A stretch of DNA of 64,000 nt. Origin: Pyricularia pennisetigena (taxonomy: Eukaryota > Ascomycota > Sordariomycetes > Magnaporthales > Pyriculariaceae). Below the pieces are notes generated by a model that was not told the DNA's origin, searched no databases, and saw only the letters and a program-made list of their open reading frames with translations. The first letter of the stretch is position 1; every line of letters begins with the position of its first letter. Below, piece after piece: positions 1 through 12,547 of this stretch. The stretch is taken from the NCBI RefSeq assembly GCF_004337985.1, contig NW_021940918.1, positions 1,860,001 through 1,924,000 of the forward strand, read 5' to 3'. Position numbers and translations under genes: made by a program.

Positions 1-3000
1 GAAAGAGCCTCTACCCTGCGAATGACAGATAGACCATTAATCATGTCTCACTCGCTTGGTATCATGGCATATACGAGGTGCTATTAGCAAGTGGCGGTCG
101 GTGCCGTCTGCGCGCTCCTTGCCTGTCCAGGCGCAGCCTAGCATCGTGGCACGTGTTGAAATGTCTGTCTCGGCATCAGCTTCTCTGAAATTACAAAGCA
201 GAAAGTCGGTTTCCCAGCTCTAGGTGGATTGATGGTTGATTGATGGATGATCGACCCGTTTGGCAAGGGTAAACAAGTGGGTAATGGTGCGATTTCTCAT
301 CCTCGTTGCTTCAAGTTCCCAAACCCCTGGTGTTTGTCTTCCATTTGGATTGGAAAAGCCCATGGCCCGAAAAGGCCAAAGGTGCACAACTGCACAATGC
401 CCTAAGGAAATTGGCATCCGCCATATGTCGCCATGTTCCTCGATTCTCAAGGCACAGTGTCCACTTGTTAACGGGCCTCCTCAGCAGAACACCGGTCAGT
501 GTAGATCTTGGCAAAGACCGCTCTCTTGCAGAATCGAACGACTTTGGGTGGTCCGACCCACAAATAGTGCAAAATAATTCACAACCATTGGCTGCATGTC
601 GCCACCTCGTGTATCAGGACCCCAGAACGAAACGAGCTGTAACAGATCGGAGATATTTGAAGTCGCAGCAAGCCACAGTGTACCATGCTCGTTTGGGCTA
701 CATGCACACTGTTGAGCATGCTCTGGTTAGCAGTCAAAACGCAAAAACGATTGAATGTGACGCATGCACTCTATTTCGTGGTATTAGGTACGTTACCTTA
801 TCTGATGAACGGGTTTTTATCGGCATCTTCCATTCAGCCCTGCACCCTTACAGACTCAATGAACTAGAGTTGGCATCGACAACCGCGCCAGGGATTGATT
901 GCACATCCTCGCCTGCACTTTCCCATCGCAAGGATCCGTCACATTCTACAATTCATCAACCAGGGACCTCACTAATCACATTCAGTCAGTTGTTATTTCG
1001 CCACTGACGCCTGTAAACATCCCAGCGCCGATCGATGCCACTCCAGCCATAAGATACTTACTCTACAAGTCGGCATCCTAGGCCACCAGATTTTTGTCTA
1101 AAATGCCCGAGATTTCAATATTAATGATGTATTTTGTCTGCCTTTGATTCGAGTGCCACCTTCTCACATGTCCCGGGCTTTGGCTAGCTTGAATTTCAAA
1201 CTGCGACTTGATACAGATAACAAACCACATTTTTCTTTCAAGCTCCACTTTAGTCCAGGGAAAGATTCCATGAAGCAAACACCGGGTCGCCCACTTCGGA
1301 GGAAATCGCATCGTTTTGTGGGCTGGGAAACAGGTTTGCTTTCGCTTTTCATTCGATGAATGTCGGTCGAGACTGGCCTTGAAGACGACATCGAAACATG
1401 TTACGCAACCCCCAGGGCTATGTACCAGCACCGGCCTATCAACAAGTAGTATGTACCATGGTGTGTCTCGCAGCCATGCTGCATTTCATCAAAAACACAA
1501 TGCCTGTTTCCCACCGTTGACAGGTCGATGAAGCCCTGGATTATGTTGTTCTTTTGGAAATAGGCACCCACCCCAAAATGATCGACTCACATTTGCCCAA
1601 ATCCGGACGACGAGAACTGATTCAACAAAAAGTGCAGGCAGCCGATCCACTCGGTTTAGTGTTTCTGACTACAACTAAAAGAGAAGAAGCACGGCCCCTG
1701 CCATCATCACGACTGGCGAAAACTCATCGGATGTTTGTGTTTGGTCATGAAATTCGACCGTGTCTCTAGGCCGGCCGTGAGTCCGTCTGTACGACAAGAC
1801 GAAGTCATCCCATCCATTGTTCCCAAAAGAGGAATCAGCTGCGGTTGATTGACGAATCGCATCCGAGTCTTGCCATGTACCTGGGTTGAATTTGATGTGT
1901 TCTGAGTAGTTTCGGACCTATTTGTTTCCCGCTTGCCCTTGCCAAGACTCGTTCTGCGTACGCATTAATCTGCGGCTATACTGACCAGTGCTGCGTTTCT
2001 CGAACGGGCATTCGGTTCTGGCGCCGTCAACCCAAGACCCATTGCCACGGTCCACTTCGGACCTCCATGACAAAAGTGCCAAGCTTTCATGATCAACGGA
2101 CAACCGTCCGATCCGATGTCATACGCACATGGTATGAAGTATCCAATTGACTGGTAATGCATTACAATGCAATGCCATATGATGACCAGTCGAACGCTAG
2201 TAATATGTACATCTCGGGGTTGGACAAATCAACCCGAATCTATCTGATCACGTCCTTGTCCCAATGGCTTTTTCATAGTCGTCATTGTCCGGATCTAAAC
2301 AGGTAAGCATTGCTGTCCTCGATTCATGTAACTACGGCTTCGCGAAGCTGGAAGTTAAAAGGCATTACATCATATCCCTGCTGCGATTGTTAATGTATGC
2401 TGAATTTATAACACCGCCCAACCTGTGTTACACGTCTTCCGAGGATTATGGTACATGTCTCAGCTTCTTGTGCAGAATACGAAAATTTCGCTAGCTATAT
2501 GCCATCCAGCTCGGAATTCTGGCTGCTTGGCTTCATTGCACATCTAGATACGAGTCCATCTGGTGTACAAGTCGCGAAGTAGAAGACACTATCCCGGATG
2601 AGAGGAAGAATAGTGAAAACACCTTCTTTCTCATAGTGAGCTTTATGGGTGTATAATTCTGATATATAACAAGGTATCAATAGGCATGGTTCTTGCAAAG
2701 TAAGAATATGACTGGCTGATGAGAAAACATGATCTTACGTTGGGTAAACCCCGCTTAGCCTTGTAATATGTGTATCTGGGCAGTGTAAAAAAGAACATGA
2801 ATTCTTACTGAATACCAACTCATGTGTACCTTAGCATAATCAAGTATATGATATCCAATGGAGAAGGAGATCAACTATCATAATGACATAACGTTACTAA
2901 GAATATCAACCCGCAAACGCCAAGAGAAAACACACTTTAATCTCCTAAGCAAAAACATTTTCAGTAGCGGTTCTATTGAGATGTGTTCAATAAGTATAAC

Positions 3001-3523
3001 TGCGGGGGGTGTAGGTGAGAATTGAGGATGTGTTAATACGAAAGCAGAGTAGTGTTCCCACACGCTCGTCCTTTCATTACATAAACTCGAAGACATATGC
3101 GAATGTAGAGTAACCATAATAATATAAAAACATTGTGAAGATATTGCTCACGTCCTTCTTGCTTATATGACTCCAAACTCAGCTTCCGTATATCAAATGA
3201 GCACTAAATATTCCAGTAGAAATTCGAACAAATCATTATATATACATATGAGCATTGACCTCACAAACTACGAATATGGTATAACCCAGTCAGCGGCTGG
3301 CTGCGCGGTTAAGGTAAACTCCGGTAAGATCGCCCTCGTCGGCTCGGCAGAATAAATTGTGGAGCAGGTCGCAGCACGTTCTGCCGAAACCGCTCGGTGT
3401 GGGGCAAATTATGTCACCGAGCACCAGCAACGCCGAGCTATCGGGGCCGGTTCCCATGGGTCGATTCAAGATGTGAGCAACACCAGCAAACATTGAATTA
3501 AACGCGTATATCTAGCTACGGCA
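1..3523. other. Gene-free left flank, AT-rich toward its right end
   Basis: No gene is recognised here. The first 2 kb have mixed composition. From about 2.2 to 3.29 kb the DNA is visibly AT- and TpA-rich, then becomes GC-rich about 230 bases before the glutaryl-CoA dehydrogenase start. A plus-strand frame is open from 306 to 1007 (233 codons) but its first ATG comes late and the translation resembles nothing I know. A relic of a transposon altered by repeat-induced point mutation would fit the AT-rich part, but no transposon motif can be read. Confidence 0.5.
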
Positions 3524-4971
3524 ATGTCTCGATATCTTACCCGCAGGCTAGCGCAAACGAGCGCCTGTATCAGGCCCTCCCACGGCCGAAGATGCTACTC
3601 CTCAGCCAAGGCATCCTTCGATTGGAAAGACCCCCTCAACTCCAAGAGTCTCCTCACAGAGGAGGAGCTTGCCATTTCTGAGACTGCAGAGCGATACTGT
3701 CAAGAGAGGCTAGCGCCGCGCGTGCTCGGTACGTTAAGAGTCCGTTTCCTAGACCTGGTACTGTCTTCTGGGTTTCAATTACTGACTCAGCCCTGCGCAA
3801 ACTACACTAGAGGCCTACCGCAACGAGAATTACGACAAAAAGATTCTCGCAGAGATGGGCGAGCTCGGTTTGCTCGGCGCGACAATATCCGGTCACGGCT
3901 GCGCTGGCGTCTCGACCGTCGCTGGGGCACTCATCACGCGAGCGGTCGAACGTGTCGACAGCGGATACCGAAGTGGGATGAGTGTGCAATCGAGCTTGGT
4001 TATGGGAGGTATCGACTACTGGGGTAGTACCGAACAGAAAGAACGCTTTCTTCCTCAGATGGCTGCAGGCAAGCTGCTCGGCGCGTTTGGCCTGACAGAG
4101 CCCAACCATGGCAGCGACCCGGCATCGATGGAGACGGTTGCGCGCCCGCATCCTACGAAGAAAGGATTCTACAGCCTGAGCGGCAGCAAGACGTGGATCA
4201 CGAACAGCCCCATTGCGGATGTACTTCTCGTCTGGGCAAAACTGGCAGATGGCGAAGGGCCTTCCAAAATTCGCGGCTTCTTGGTTGAGCGCAAGAACTG
4301 CCCTCCAGGAACGTTGGAAACCCCGGCAATCAAAAATAAGACCGGCCTGCGCGCCAGCTTGACAGGCATGATCCATCTCGACAACTGTCCTATCCCGGAA
4401 GAAAACATGTTCCCAACGGTGACTGGGCTCAAGGGGCCATTCACTTGTCTCAACTCTGCCCGCTTCGGCATCGCCATGGGTGTCATGGGGGCACTGGAGG
4501 ATTGCATCGCCGCAACCCGGGAATACGCCCTTGAACGGAAACAATTCGGTAGACCCCTGGCTTCCTTCCAGTTGGTTCAAAAGAAGCTCGCCGACGCGGC
4601 AACGGATGCAGCGTACGGTTCTTTGGCCGCAATACAAGTCGGGCGACTGATAGATGAGGGCAAATCGGTGCCTGACATGATCAGCATGGTGAAGCGGGAG
4701 AACTGCGACCGGGCGTTGAGAAACGCGAGGACGCTCCAAGAAGTTCTCGGAGGAAACGCTGTTAGCGATGAGTACAGGATAGGAAGGCACGTGGCCAACT
4801 TGTTCGTTACACAGACTTATGAAGGCCAGAGCGATATTCACAGTGAGTCTTGGCTTTCTATACCACAAAAAGAAATGCCCCATGTCATAACTCATTGCAA
4901 CTACTAACACCCGATTCGTGACAGGCCTGATACTCGGACGTGCGGTGACAGGCATCCAAGCCTTTGTATAA
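3524..4971 (+). CDS. GCDH: Glutaryl-CoA dehydrogenase, mitochondrial
   Basis: FAD enzyme that oxidises and decarboxylates glutaryl-CoA to crotonyl-CoA in lysine, hydroxylysine and tryptophan breakdown in the mitochondrial matrix, passing electrons to ETF. Three exons: 3524-3728, 3811-4842 and 4925-4971, giving 427 residues, the usual length. The first 30 residues are rich in Arg and Ser and look like a mitochondrial presequence. The segment ERVDSGYRSGMSVQSSLVM holds the Arg-Ser pair that binds the glutaryl carboxylate in this family, and FGLTEPNHGSDP and KTWITNSP are acyl-CoA dehydrogenase signatures. The general base is Glu406 in TYEGQSDIH, where animal enzymes read TYEGTHDIH. The end ILGRAVTGIQAF is typical of this subfamily and separates it from other acyl-CoA dehydrogenases. 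Both introns have good donors (GTACGT, GTGAGT); the last exon has 47 bases. UBC4 follows 1.3 kb downstream on the same strand. Confidence 0.95.
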
Positions 4972-5523
4972 CCGAGGACATCGTTAAAACGGGCAAACAA
5001 AATATACATACATACTTGCATACATATCACTTTTACTGAATTGGGTGGTAGATGGTGACGCATCGCTTGCGAGCTTTGTTTATCAGCGAGGTGTGGGTTC
5101 TGGTCTTCCGTTGGGAGCAAAGCCACAGGCGCAGCCATACTCCCGTAAATTCGCCCCTTCATTGTATTGTAAGCGCATAAGAAAACAACATATTGCTTAC
5201 CATATCATGACGACTCTAAATTTTCACTTTTTTCGGGGATTGCCGAGCTCTGCGCCTTATTGAGAAGGCATAAATGTTCACCCAGTGTCGGGGTAATGAT
5301 GACAAAAGGTTTACTAGAAGTATACAAAGCTGTATCGCCCAGTCGAGGCGACGAGTGGCGCAGCCTCCACAGCTTTGGTTGCACGTCCGCCCGTTCGTGG
5401 CTGGATGGCGACACCGTCAACTCAGCTGAAAGATGCTTCGTGATGATAAACAATAGACAGCTGGTATAATTGATAGAACTTACTTTTCCGAGATCGAATA
5501 GTTTTCAAGAAGGAGAAGTGAAA

Positions 5524-5550
5524 NNAAAAAAAAAAAAAAAAAAAAAAAAA
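5524..5550. repeat. Poly-A tract with two undetermined bases
   Basis: Two N at 5524-5525 are followed by 25 consecutive A (5526-5550), and A also precedes the N. The true tract length is unknown; this is probably an assembly join or a base-calling failure in a homopolymer. Confidence 0.9.
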
Positions 5551-6016
5551 GCGATTTAACGCCAGATCGAATGTTTGTTACTGAATCAAAGAAGGGGATT
5601 GCGGGCCATGATAACCAACACTAATATTAGGTGCTAAAGATCGGGTTGAAGAACAGGATGATTCTGATGGGCGTGAAAATGGGGCCAACTCGCTATGAGG
5701 CGGCACTCTTATTGGCTTGGATCGCTGATGTTAGGCGCGGACACACTCTGGAAGGCAAATGAATCGGCTCAGCCTGCACCCACGAGGCACCGTGTCGCCC
5801 AAGGCGTCAACTGCCACTGCCTGACTTCATCGCTGGAGACAACATCCCTTCCCCACTCTGCGCATGACTGCCTGCCCGCCTTTGTGTCTGTCCATCCATC
5901 CCGCTTTCCCTCCGACTCAACCCACCCACTACGTTCTTCTTCTCCATTTTTGCAACGACTTTTGAACCAAGACCATCTCTCAAATCTGCACCAACGACGA
6001 GACTTCAATCACGATA

Positions 6017-6074
6017 GTACGTACCTCCAAACCATAAACCACTTGCTATTTGCCACTTGAATTCTCTTTCTCAG
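6017..6074 (+). other. Possible 5' UTR intron of UBC4
   Basis: A GTACGT donor at 6017 and a pyrimidine-rich TTTCTCAG acceptor ending at 6074 bound a 58-base segment in the pyrimidine-rich leader, about 180 bases upstream of the E2 start. This is inferred from splice signals only; the transcript start is not known. Confidence 0.4.
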
Positions 6075-6255
6075 CTTTCGCTGCTGCTGAATCAGACTCG
6101 GTCGCAAATTCACACTCCTTCTCTTTGCTTCCACAAAGTGCTTCGTGAGGCTGACCAAAACGGCGATTCCGATAAATACAGCCCACGACATCTAATTTTT
6201 CTTCTTCCCGACAACCTACTTAGTTTTTTGTCCGCAAACACCATACACATTCACA

Positions 6256-7297
<1,042 letters not shown>

Positions 7298-8765
7298 GTA
7301 TCGGTATGAGGGGTGACGGAGGTGAAGAGGGAAACACGAGGTGCTCGGATACAATTGGTGCGGTGTACGGAGGATGATAGAAACAAGGAAGAATGCATAA
7401 CGCTCTACACCAATTATTTTCCATACTTTCTCGGGATGCCAAGACGTCTGGCTTTGTGCAGTCCTCAACACCGTTTCACTTTCCTCCATATTCTCGCCCG
7501 GCTCGGGGTTTTCTCTGATTTGGTCGCAGCGTTTGATTTCTGCTTTTGTCATGTTTACTTATCGCTTTGATTCTTTGATTTACTGGCGTCAACTGATCTT
7601 TCCACCTGGTCTTTGTCATGGGTAATCCGATTACAATACCTAACAAGACATGAGGTGGACACGAAGAATCTCCAAGCATGTATACCACGTGCCGAGGCTT
7701 TGTTTGCGGGCTTCTGGGTTCTATTTTTCATATGGAAGTAGAGGCGCGGCTTTTCTTTGCGCCTGGACTCAGTGATTTTACTTCGGCCTGTGGCAATTTG
7801 GAGACCGCTGGAGCAATCAGTGGCGAGACAGTGGTCAGCGTAAAAGCAACCTACATGGTTTGTAGAAGTGCCGAGCTATGGTATGGAGGGTATAGGCTCC
7901 TGACACACCGTGACACGTGTAGGATGATCCATGTCGCATTACTAAAGTTTACGGGTAAAAGATACTTTTTTCTGCCCCTCCAACGATAGTGTCAAATTCT
8001 GTGAGCTTTCCAGATGAATAAGGGCGTAGATGGGGAAGCTTCGTCACCCGCATTTGGAGAGTGGTCGATGACGACTAGTGACAGGCCTGGCATCTTATGG
8101 TTGGAATAGCCAACATCTGTCGGAGCGCTGGGGGCTTGATGGTCGGTTTTGTGTTTAGTGGAAGCTGCTCAGCTCTAAGACTAGAAGCCTAGAACCCAGT
8201 TGCCTGGCAAGGGTGTATGGACTTTTGGGGCTTCACTCCTGAGCTAGGTACGGGGCGAAGGGAGAAATGGGGGAATATACCACAGTCATGTGACAGAAAT
8301 CACGTGAGAGGTATATACATCCAGTCTAAGCGCCCAGAAGGATTCTATTCCTGGAAGACTAATAAAAAGGGGTGGCTATCCCATCCAAGTACAACAACAT
8401 AGGCTCATGCCAAGCGAGGATGCCTCGTAGGCTTCCTTGTCGAGTTGCTCCTATTGAAGCATCCTTACCCAAACACTCATGTGCTTGCATTTACTAATAT
8501 AATAGTAATCAGATGTCGCAAGGACGTGCACGACTGGATTTGCGATCCACCCAAGCGGGTAGGCGTTTTCTTCCTGGATCAAATAGATATGCATTCGTCC
8601 TGGCGGTCAACTTAAGCAGGGTCTTGAAATGCTGATGAGAGATTAAAAGATAAAAATAGCGGTGATTAGTGGTGGGGACTCCAGGAACTACCGTAGGTAA
8701 GCAAGACCCAGCCCGTGAGCCTAAAAGACAAAGTTTCTAAGTCGGGCGCTTTGACCTAAGCGAAA

Positions 8766-8786
8766 TTTTTTTTTTTAAAAAAAAAA
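8766..8786. repeat. T11A10 palindromic tract
   Basis: Eleven T (8766-8776) are followed directly by ten A (8777-8786), a self-complementary tract. Similar T-then-A tracts occur at 13352-13375, 27547-27600 and 46495-46521. Confidence 0.85.
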
Positions 8787-11285
8787 GAAAAAAAAAAATG
8801 AATTAGAGAAATAAAAGATATTGCAATGTCTGGCATTCTACTGAGCTGGTTATTACTCATGCGCCTGTATAATCCCTCAACAGCGGTTGTAGCATGGTTA
8901 TAATAGCCCGAAACACTGCGGGCGTCAGTCGCGTCAGGCTGCCGACGTCTTTTGGGCATTAATTGCAAACCTGCGTGGAGATGGCGAGCTGTCAAACGAG
9001 TAGCCCCTCAAAAAGCCATCTCTCATGAAGTTTCCTATAAGAGAAGCAGGAGAGGGTCGGGCAGCTTTTGTAAAAGACTAGTCAAATACCCAACAGGCAA
9101 TGACGTGTACGTGGCGCTGCTTTACACAGGTAATTTAAAGGGGAATGCATGGGCAACAAGTTGCCCTTCGCGCGTCGGGTATCGCCCAGACAAAGATGAA
9201 GAAACCCAACAAAAACACACACAAGAAAAAATTAAATTTGAGACATTAGGCCAAAGTATAGATTGTCAATCTCTCGTAACTTGCATGCGGGATTTCTTGT
9301 CGTAGGATTACCTGCGTGCCGGGAAATGGGCGTAGGCAGCCGAAGCAACGACTTTGATGGATTTGCGTCCGAACAACTTCTCCCGTAGGACACACGACAA
9401 GCCTCAGTGAACTTGCTGTAAAGCAAAATACGAGAAAGAAATGGCAAATATCAAACGAAAAGACTACCAAGAACGGAACTTGAGATCAGCTTGTCAAATT
9501 AAAACATTTTTGCGTCGGTTGTGCGGTTAATTAGAGGAGAGGCATCGCGACGCGGATAGCTTCATTCGCGCGATCGTGCCATCGAAAGTCGGCAACAGGT
9601 ACTTGGACCACGAACGCGTCTCAGACACGCCAGAATAAACCAAACCGAACAAAACAAATACAGACGGCAAGATTGCAATTGGGGCTTTCGAACGATCTGG
9701 CTCAAACACCATCGAGCATGGGTGTGGGATGAGCAATAGCGGATATAGGTGCAGGTATCGTTTTTATCAAGTTGCAAAATCAATAGACAAAACCACAAAA
9801 AAGTCGGCGACGACTCCAGAACTCGACCGAGACACACGGCGCGATCCGAATGCATTTCCGGAACGCTAAAAAGGCGTTCGGTTGTATATTAAAATGTGTC
9901 AATCGAAACCAGTGGATCACTCTCAAAATTCAAGCATCCCAGTCAGATAGTAGGTTTGGTTCGGGGGTCGAGCGAAGAAACGAGAGAAGGCGAGGACAGA
10001 GAAAAGAGGGCAAACTGATGGGGGGCGCTGATTTTCGAGATCAGAGTGCGCGTCAAGTCTGCGAGTGCTGGCCACTCTCTGGATCTTTTGATCAGAGGTA
10101 CAAAGTGGATAGCATGTTGTTGAGATTGGCCAATCAGAAAATTCGGCGACCATGGCGGGAAGGGGTATTTTCCAGCAGCTGATCCCGTCACTGTCTCCGA
10201 AACGGGTTTAGCGGGTAACCTTTATGTGTGAACCGTCTCCCTGCCCAGAGAAGAAAGGGAAAAGACTGGGGTCACTGCCCATCAGAGTTGCACACCGTTT
10301 CCCCCTCCATCCGTCCAACTGAGTTGAGAAAGGGCGGGCGCGGCGCGACGCAACCGTGGAGAGAAAAACTGGGTGAATTGAATTTCTGCGGCGGCGAAAG
10401 ATATTCGGTGCGACTTGAATTTGCAGGTTTGAATCTCAGTGGCAAAACTCGATATGACACTGTAGGCTCCAGAGAACAAGCTCCATGTTGTGCGTGTAAG
10501 ACTACCACTATTATAAGCTATGCGGCCGACTCGAGAAATGCAGAAAGCAAAGCAAAAGGGGACAGGAACGCGTGAGTTCAACGGCACAATCTGCATGATT
10601 GAAGGACGCATGGCAAGTATGTTAAGAGCAATATCCTTGCAACCGGTGATCTCAAAGGAAAACAAGAAAAAAAAAAAAAAAAAAAAACACCTGTCTACAA
10701 TAGGTCGCTATTTGCTCTCCAAAGTCAAATCTAAGTACGTGTTGCGGGCAGCGACAAAGCAGCGGTGGGTGTCTCAACGGCTGGAATAAGAGTCGATAAC
10801 AAACACGTTCGGATCGCATGTACAGCTAGAATCAAAGACAGCTGTCGATTACTTCAATGTCCAAGCTACTGCAAAGGTTAACAGAACTCCTAGGAAATAA
10901 ACGTAAAGATGGCAGAGACCGAATCGAGGAAGGATGTGGTAGCAGTAAGTACCCTGACGGAAGAGTATCCGGGGAAGGGGAAGGATGCAAGGGACTGGGT
11001 CCTGTCTTCGATTCGTTGCAGAGAGCATGAAAAATAAAATGAGATAAAATCAAGAAAGAGGGAAGATAAAAAAAATAAAATAAAAAGACAGATTAAAAAT
11101 ATGGTAAAGTGGGCGTGTGCAAAAGTGCGTGCGCTTGGGTGTGACCTTTTTTTTTTGGCTTTTTGGTGTGGGATGGGAAGAAGTCGAGTCTGGCGTGTGT
11201 GAGAGAGAGCCCGGTCCGGGGCTGGGGGGAATTTCCAGTTGCGCCCGCTGCTGATTCTGCTGATTGTGCCGCGACCCCCGCGCCA

Positions 11286-11293
11286 TATATAAA
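11286..11293 (+). promoter_or_regulatory. TATA box of histone H1 gene
   Basis: TATATAAA lies 205 bases upstream of the H1 start codon in a GC-rich stretch and is followed by a C/T-rich leader. Spacing and motif fit a TATA-driven, highly expressed gene; the transcript start itself cannot be read. Confidence 0.6.
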
Positions 11294-11497
11294 CACGGGT
11301 GCCCACCTGCCCAACGCGCCCCGACCAAACTGCCTCGCCCTTCTTCCGACTTTTTCTTTCCCACAACCATCGACGCGTTGAACAATTTCCAATCAAAGTT
11401 CCAATTCGCAATCCAAAGCATTTTGTATTAGGATTTTAGCCATCTCCTCTTTATTACCTTTTCAAACAACCCCAATCTCCCAAAATCAACCGTCGAA

Positions 11498-12547
11498 ATG
11501 CCTCCCAAGAAGGAAACCAAGGCCGAGGGTGCTGCCCCCAAGACCTCTTCGCACCCTACCTACCAGGTTTGTCTCTCCGGTCTCCAACTTTGAATATCCT
11601 CAATACAATTCATTGAATGCTAACATGCTACAGGCCATGATCACTGATGCCATCATCAACGTAATTACTCCTGCTTCCTAAATTCTGGCGTGTCACAGCG
11701 CGTCGGGAGACTCGAGGACTTGTCTTCTTTTGACCACGCAACCAAATATTTGGTCGTGCTTGATCATGAGGCCGCCCTTGAACCTATGCCATGACACTAG
11801 ATTAAGTTGCTGACTCTTCACCTTGCCACTCTTCAGCTCAAGGACCGCAACGGTAGCAGGTAATTTTCCCCCTCACGTTCCAGTTTCTATTTTGCAACCT
11901 CACATGCATCGCCTCCCATACTAACTTGACTCATCAGCCGCCCGCAACTCAAGAAGTATGTCAAGGCCAACAACAAGCTCGGCGAGGTAACGGACAGCAT
12001 GTTCGACTCGCTCTTCAACCGTGCCCTCAAGGCCGGTGTCGACAAGGGAGTCTTTGAGCAGCCCAAGGGTAAGTCATGTGACATCTGTAATTTCAATCGT
12101 AAATCTCTAACCAAAAGTACAGGGCCGTCTGGAGGTACCAAGCTGGCCAAGAAGGCTGCGCCCAAGAAGGAGGCTGCTCCTAAGAAGGTGGCCAAGAAGG
12201 ATGATGCCAAAGCCGCGCCAAAGAAGGCTGCCCCGAAGAAGGCGGCAGCTCCCAAGGAGAAGAAGGAGAAGGACTCCGCTGAGAAGCCTGCTGCCCCCAA
12301 GAAGGCGGCCCCCAAGAAGCCTGCTGCGGCCAAGAAGGACGCGGCTCCCAAGGAGAAGAAGGAGCCCAAGGAGAAGAAGCCCGCTGCCGACAAGGCACTC
12401 AGCAAGACCAAGACTGGACGTGTTTCCAAGACTGCCGCACCAGCCAAGCCTGCGGCAGTCAAGAAGGCCGCACCGAAGAAGGCAGCAGCAGCTCCGAAGA
12501 AGGCTACGCCAAAGAAGACCGAAAAGACCGAGGCGACTGCCGCATAA
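11498..12547 (+). CDS. H1: Linker histone H1
   Basis: Linker histone that binds nucleosome entry/exit DNA and compacts chromatin. Five exons: 11498-11566, 11634-11660, 11837-11859, 11938-12068 and 12123-12547, giving 224 residues. A short N-tail (MPPKKETKAEGAAPK) leads into one winged-helix H15 domain, about residues 18-90, with the family signature LKDRNGSSRPQLKKYVKANN. The C-tail (about 95-224) is almost wholly Lys, Ala and Pro in APKKAAPKK-type repeats, as expected for H1. One globular domain separates it from yeast Hho1, which has two. Exons 2 and 3 are microexons of 27 and 23 bases inside the globular domain. All introns are short with canonical signals; exon 5 begins at GG after an ACAG acceptor and keeps the frame at the conserved GPSGGTK. 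Very secure. Confidence 0.95.

Larger units (their letters stand above)
4972..6255. other. Spacer between GCDH and UBC4
   Basis: No gene. It holds the GCDH 3' flank, a poly-A tract broken by two unresolved bases (5524-5525), and from about 5860 a pyrimidine-rich stretch that is the likely promoter and leader of the E2 gene. A possible leader intron is listed separately. A long minus-strand open frame that overlaps GCDH (3807-5162) is a coding shadow. Confidence 0.6.
7298..11497. other. 4.2 kb without a gene between UBC4 and histone H1
   Basis: It holds the UBC4 3' flank and, at its right end, the H1 promoter with a TATA box and a pyrimidine-rich leader. Between them I see only short frames and low-complexity DNA: a T11A10 palindrome at 8766-8786 and an A tract near 10670. 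ATGGCAGAG at about 10909, followed 36 bases on by a GTAAGT donor, imitates a first exon, but no further exon follows. Confidence 0.5.

Noticed and set aside
3807..5162. 451-codon open frame antisense to GCDH
   Set aside because: It mirrors the coding frame of a secure gene, has Arg/Cys/His-rich nonsense composition and no family resemblance.
10909..10950. ATGGCAGAG followed by a GTAAGT donor, like a first exon
   Set aside because: No downstream exon with coding character follows before the histone H1 promoter.
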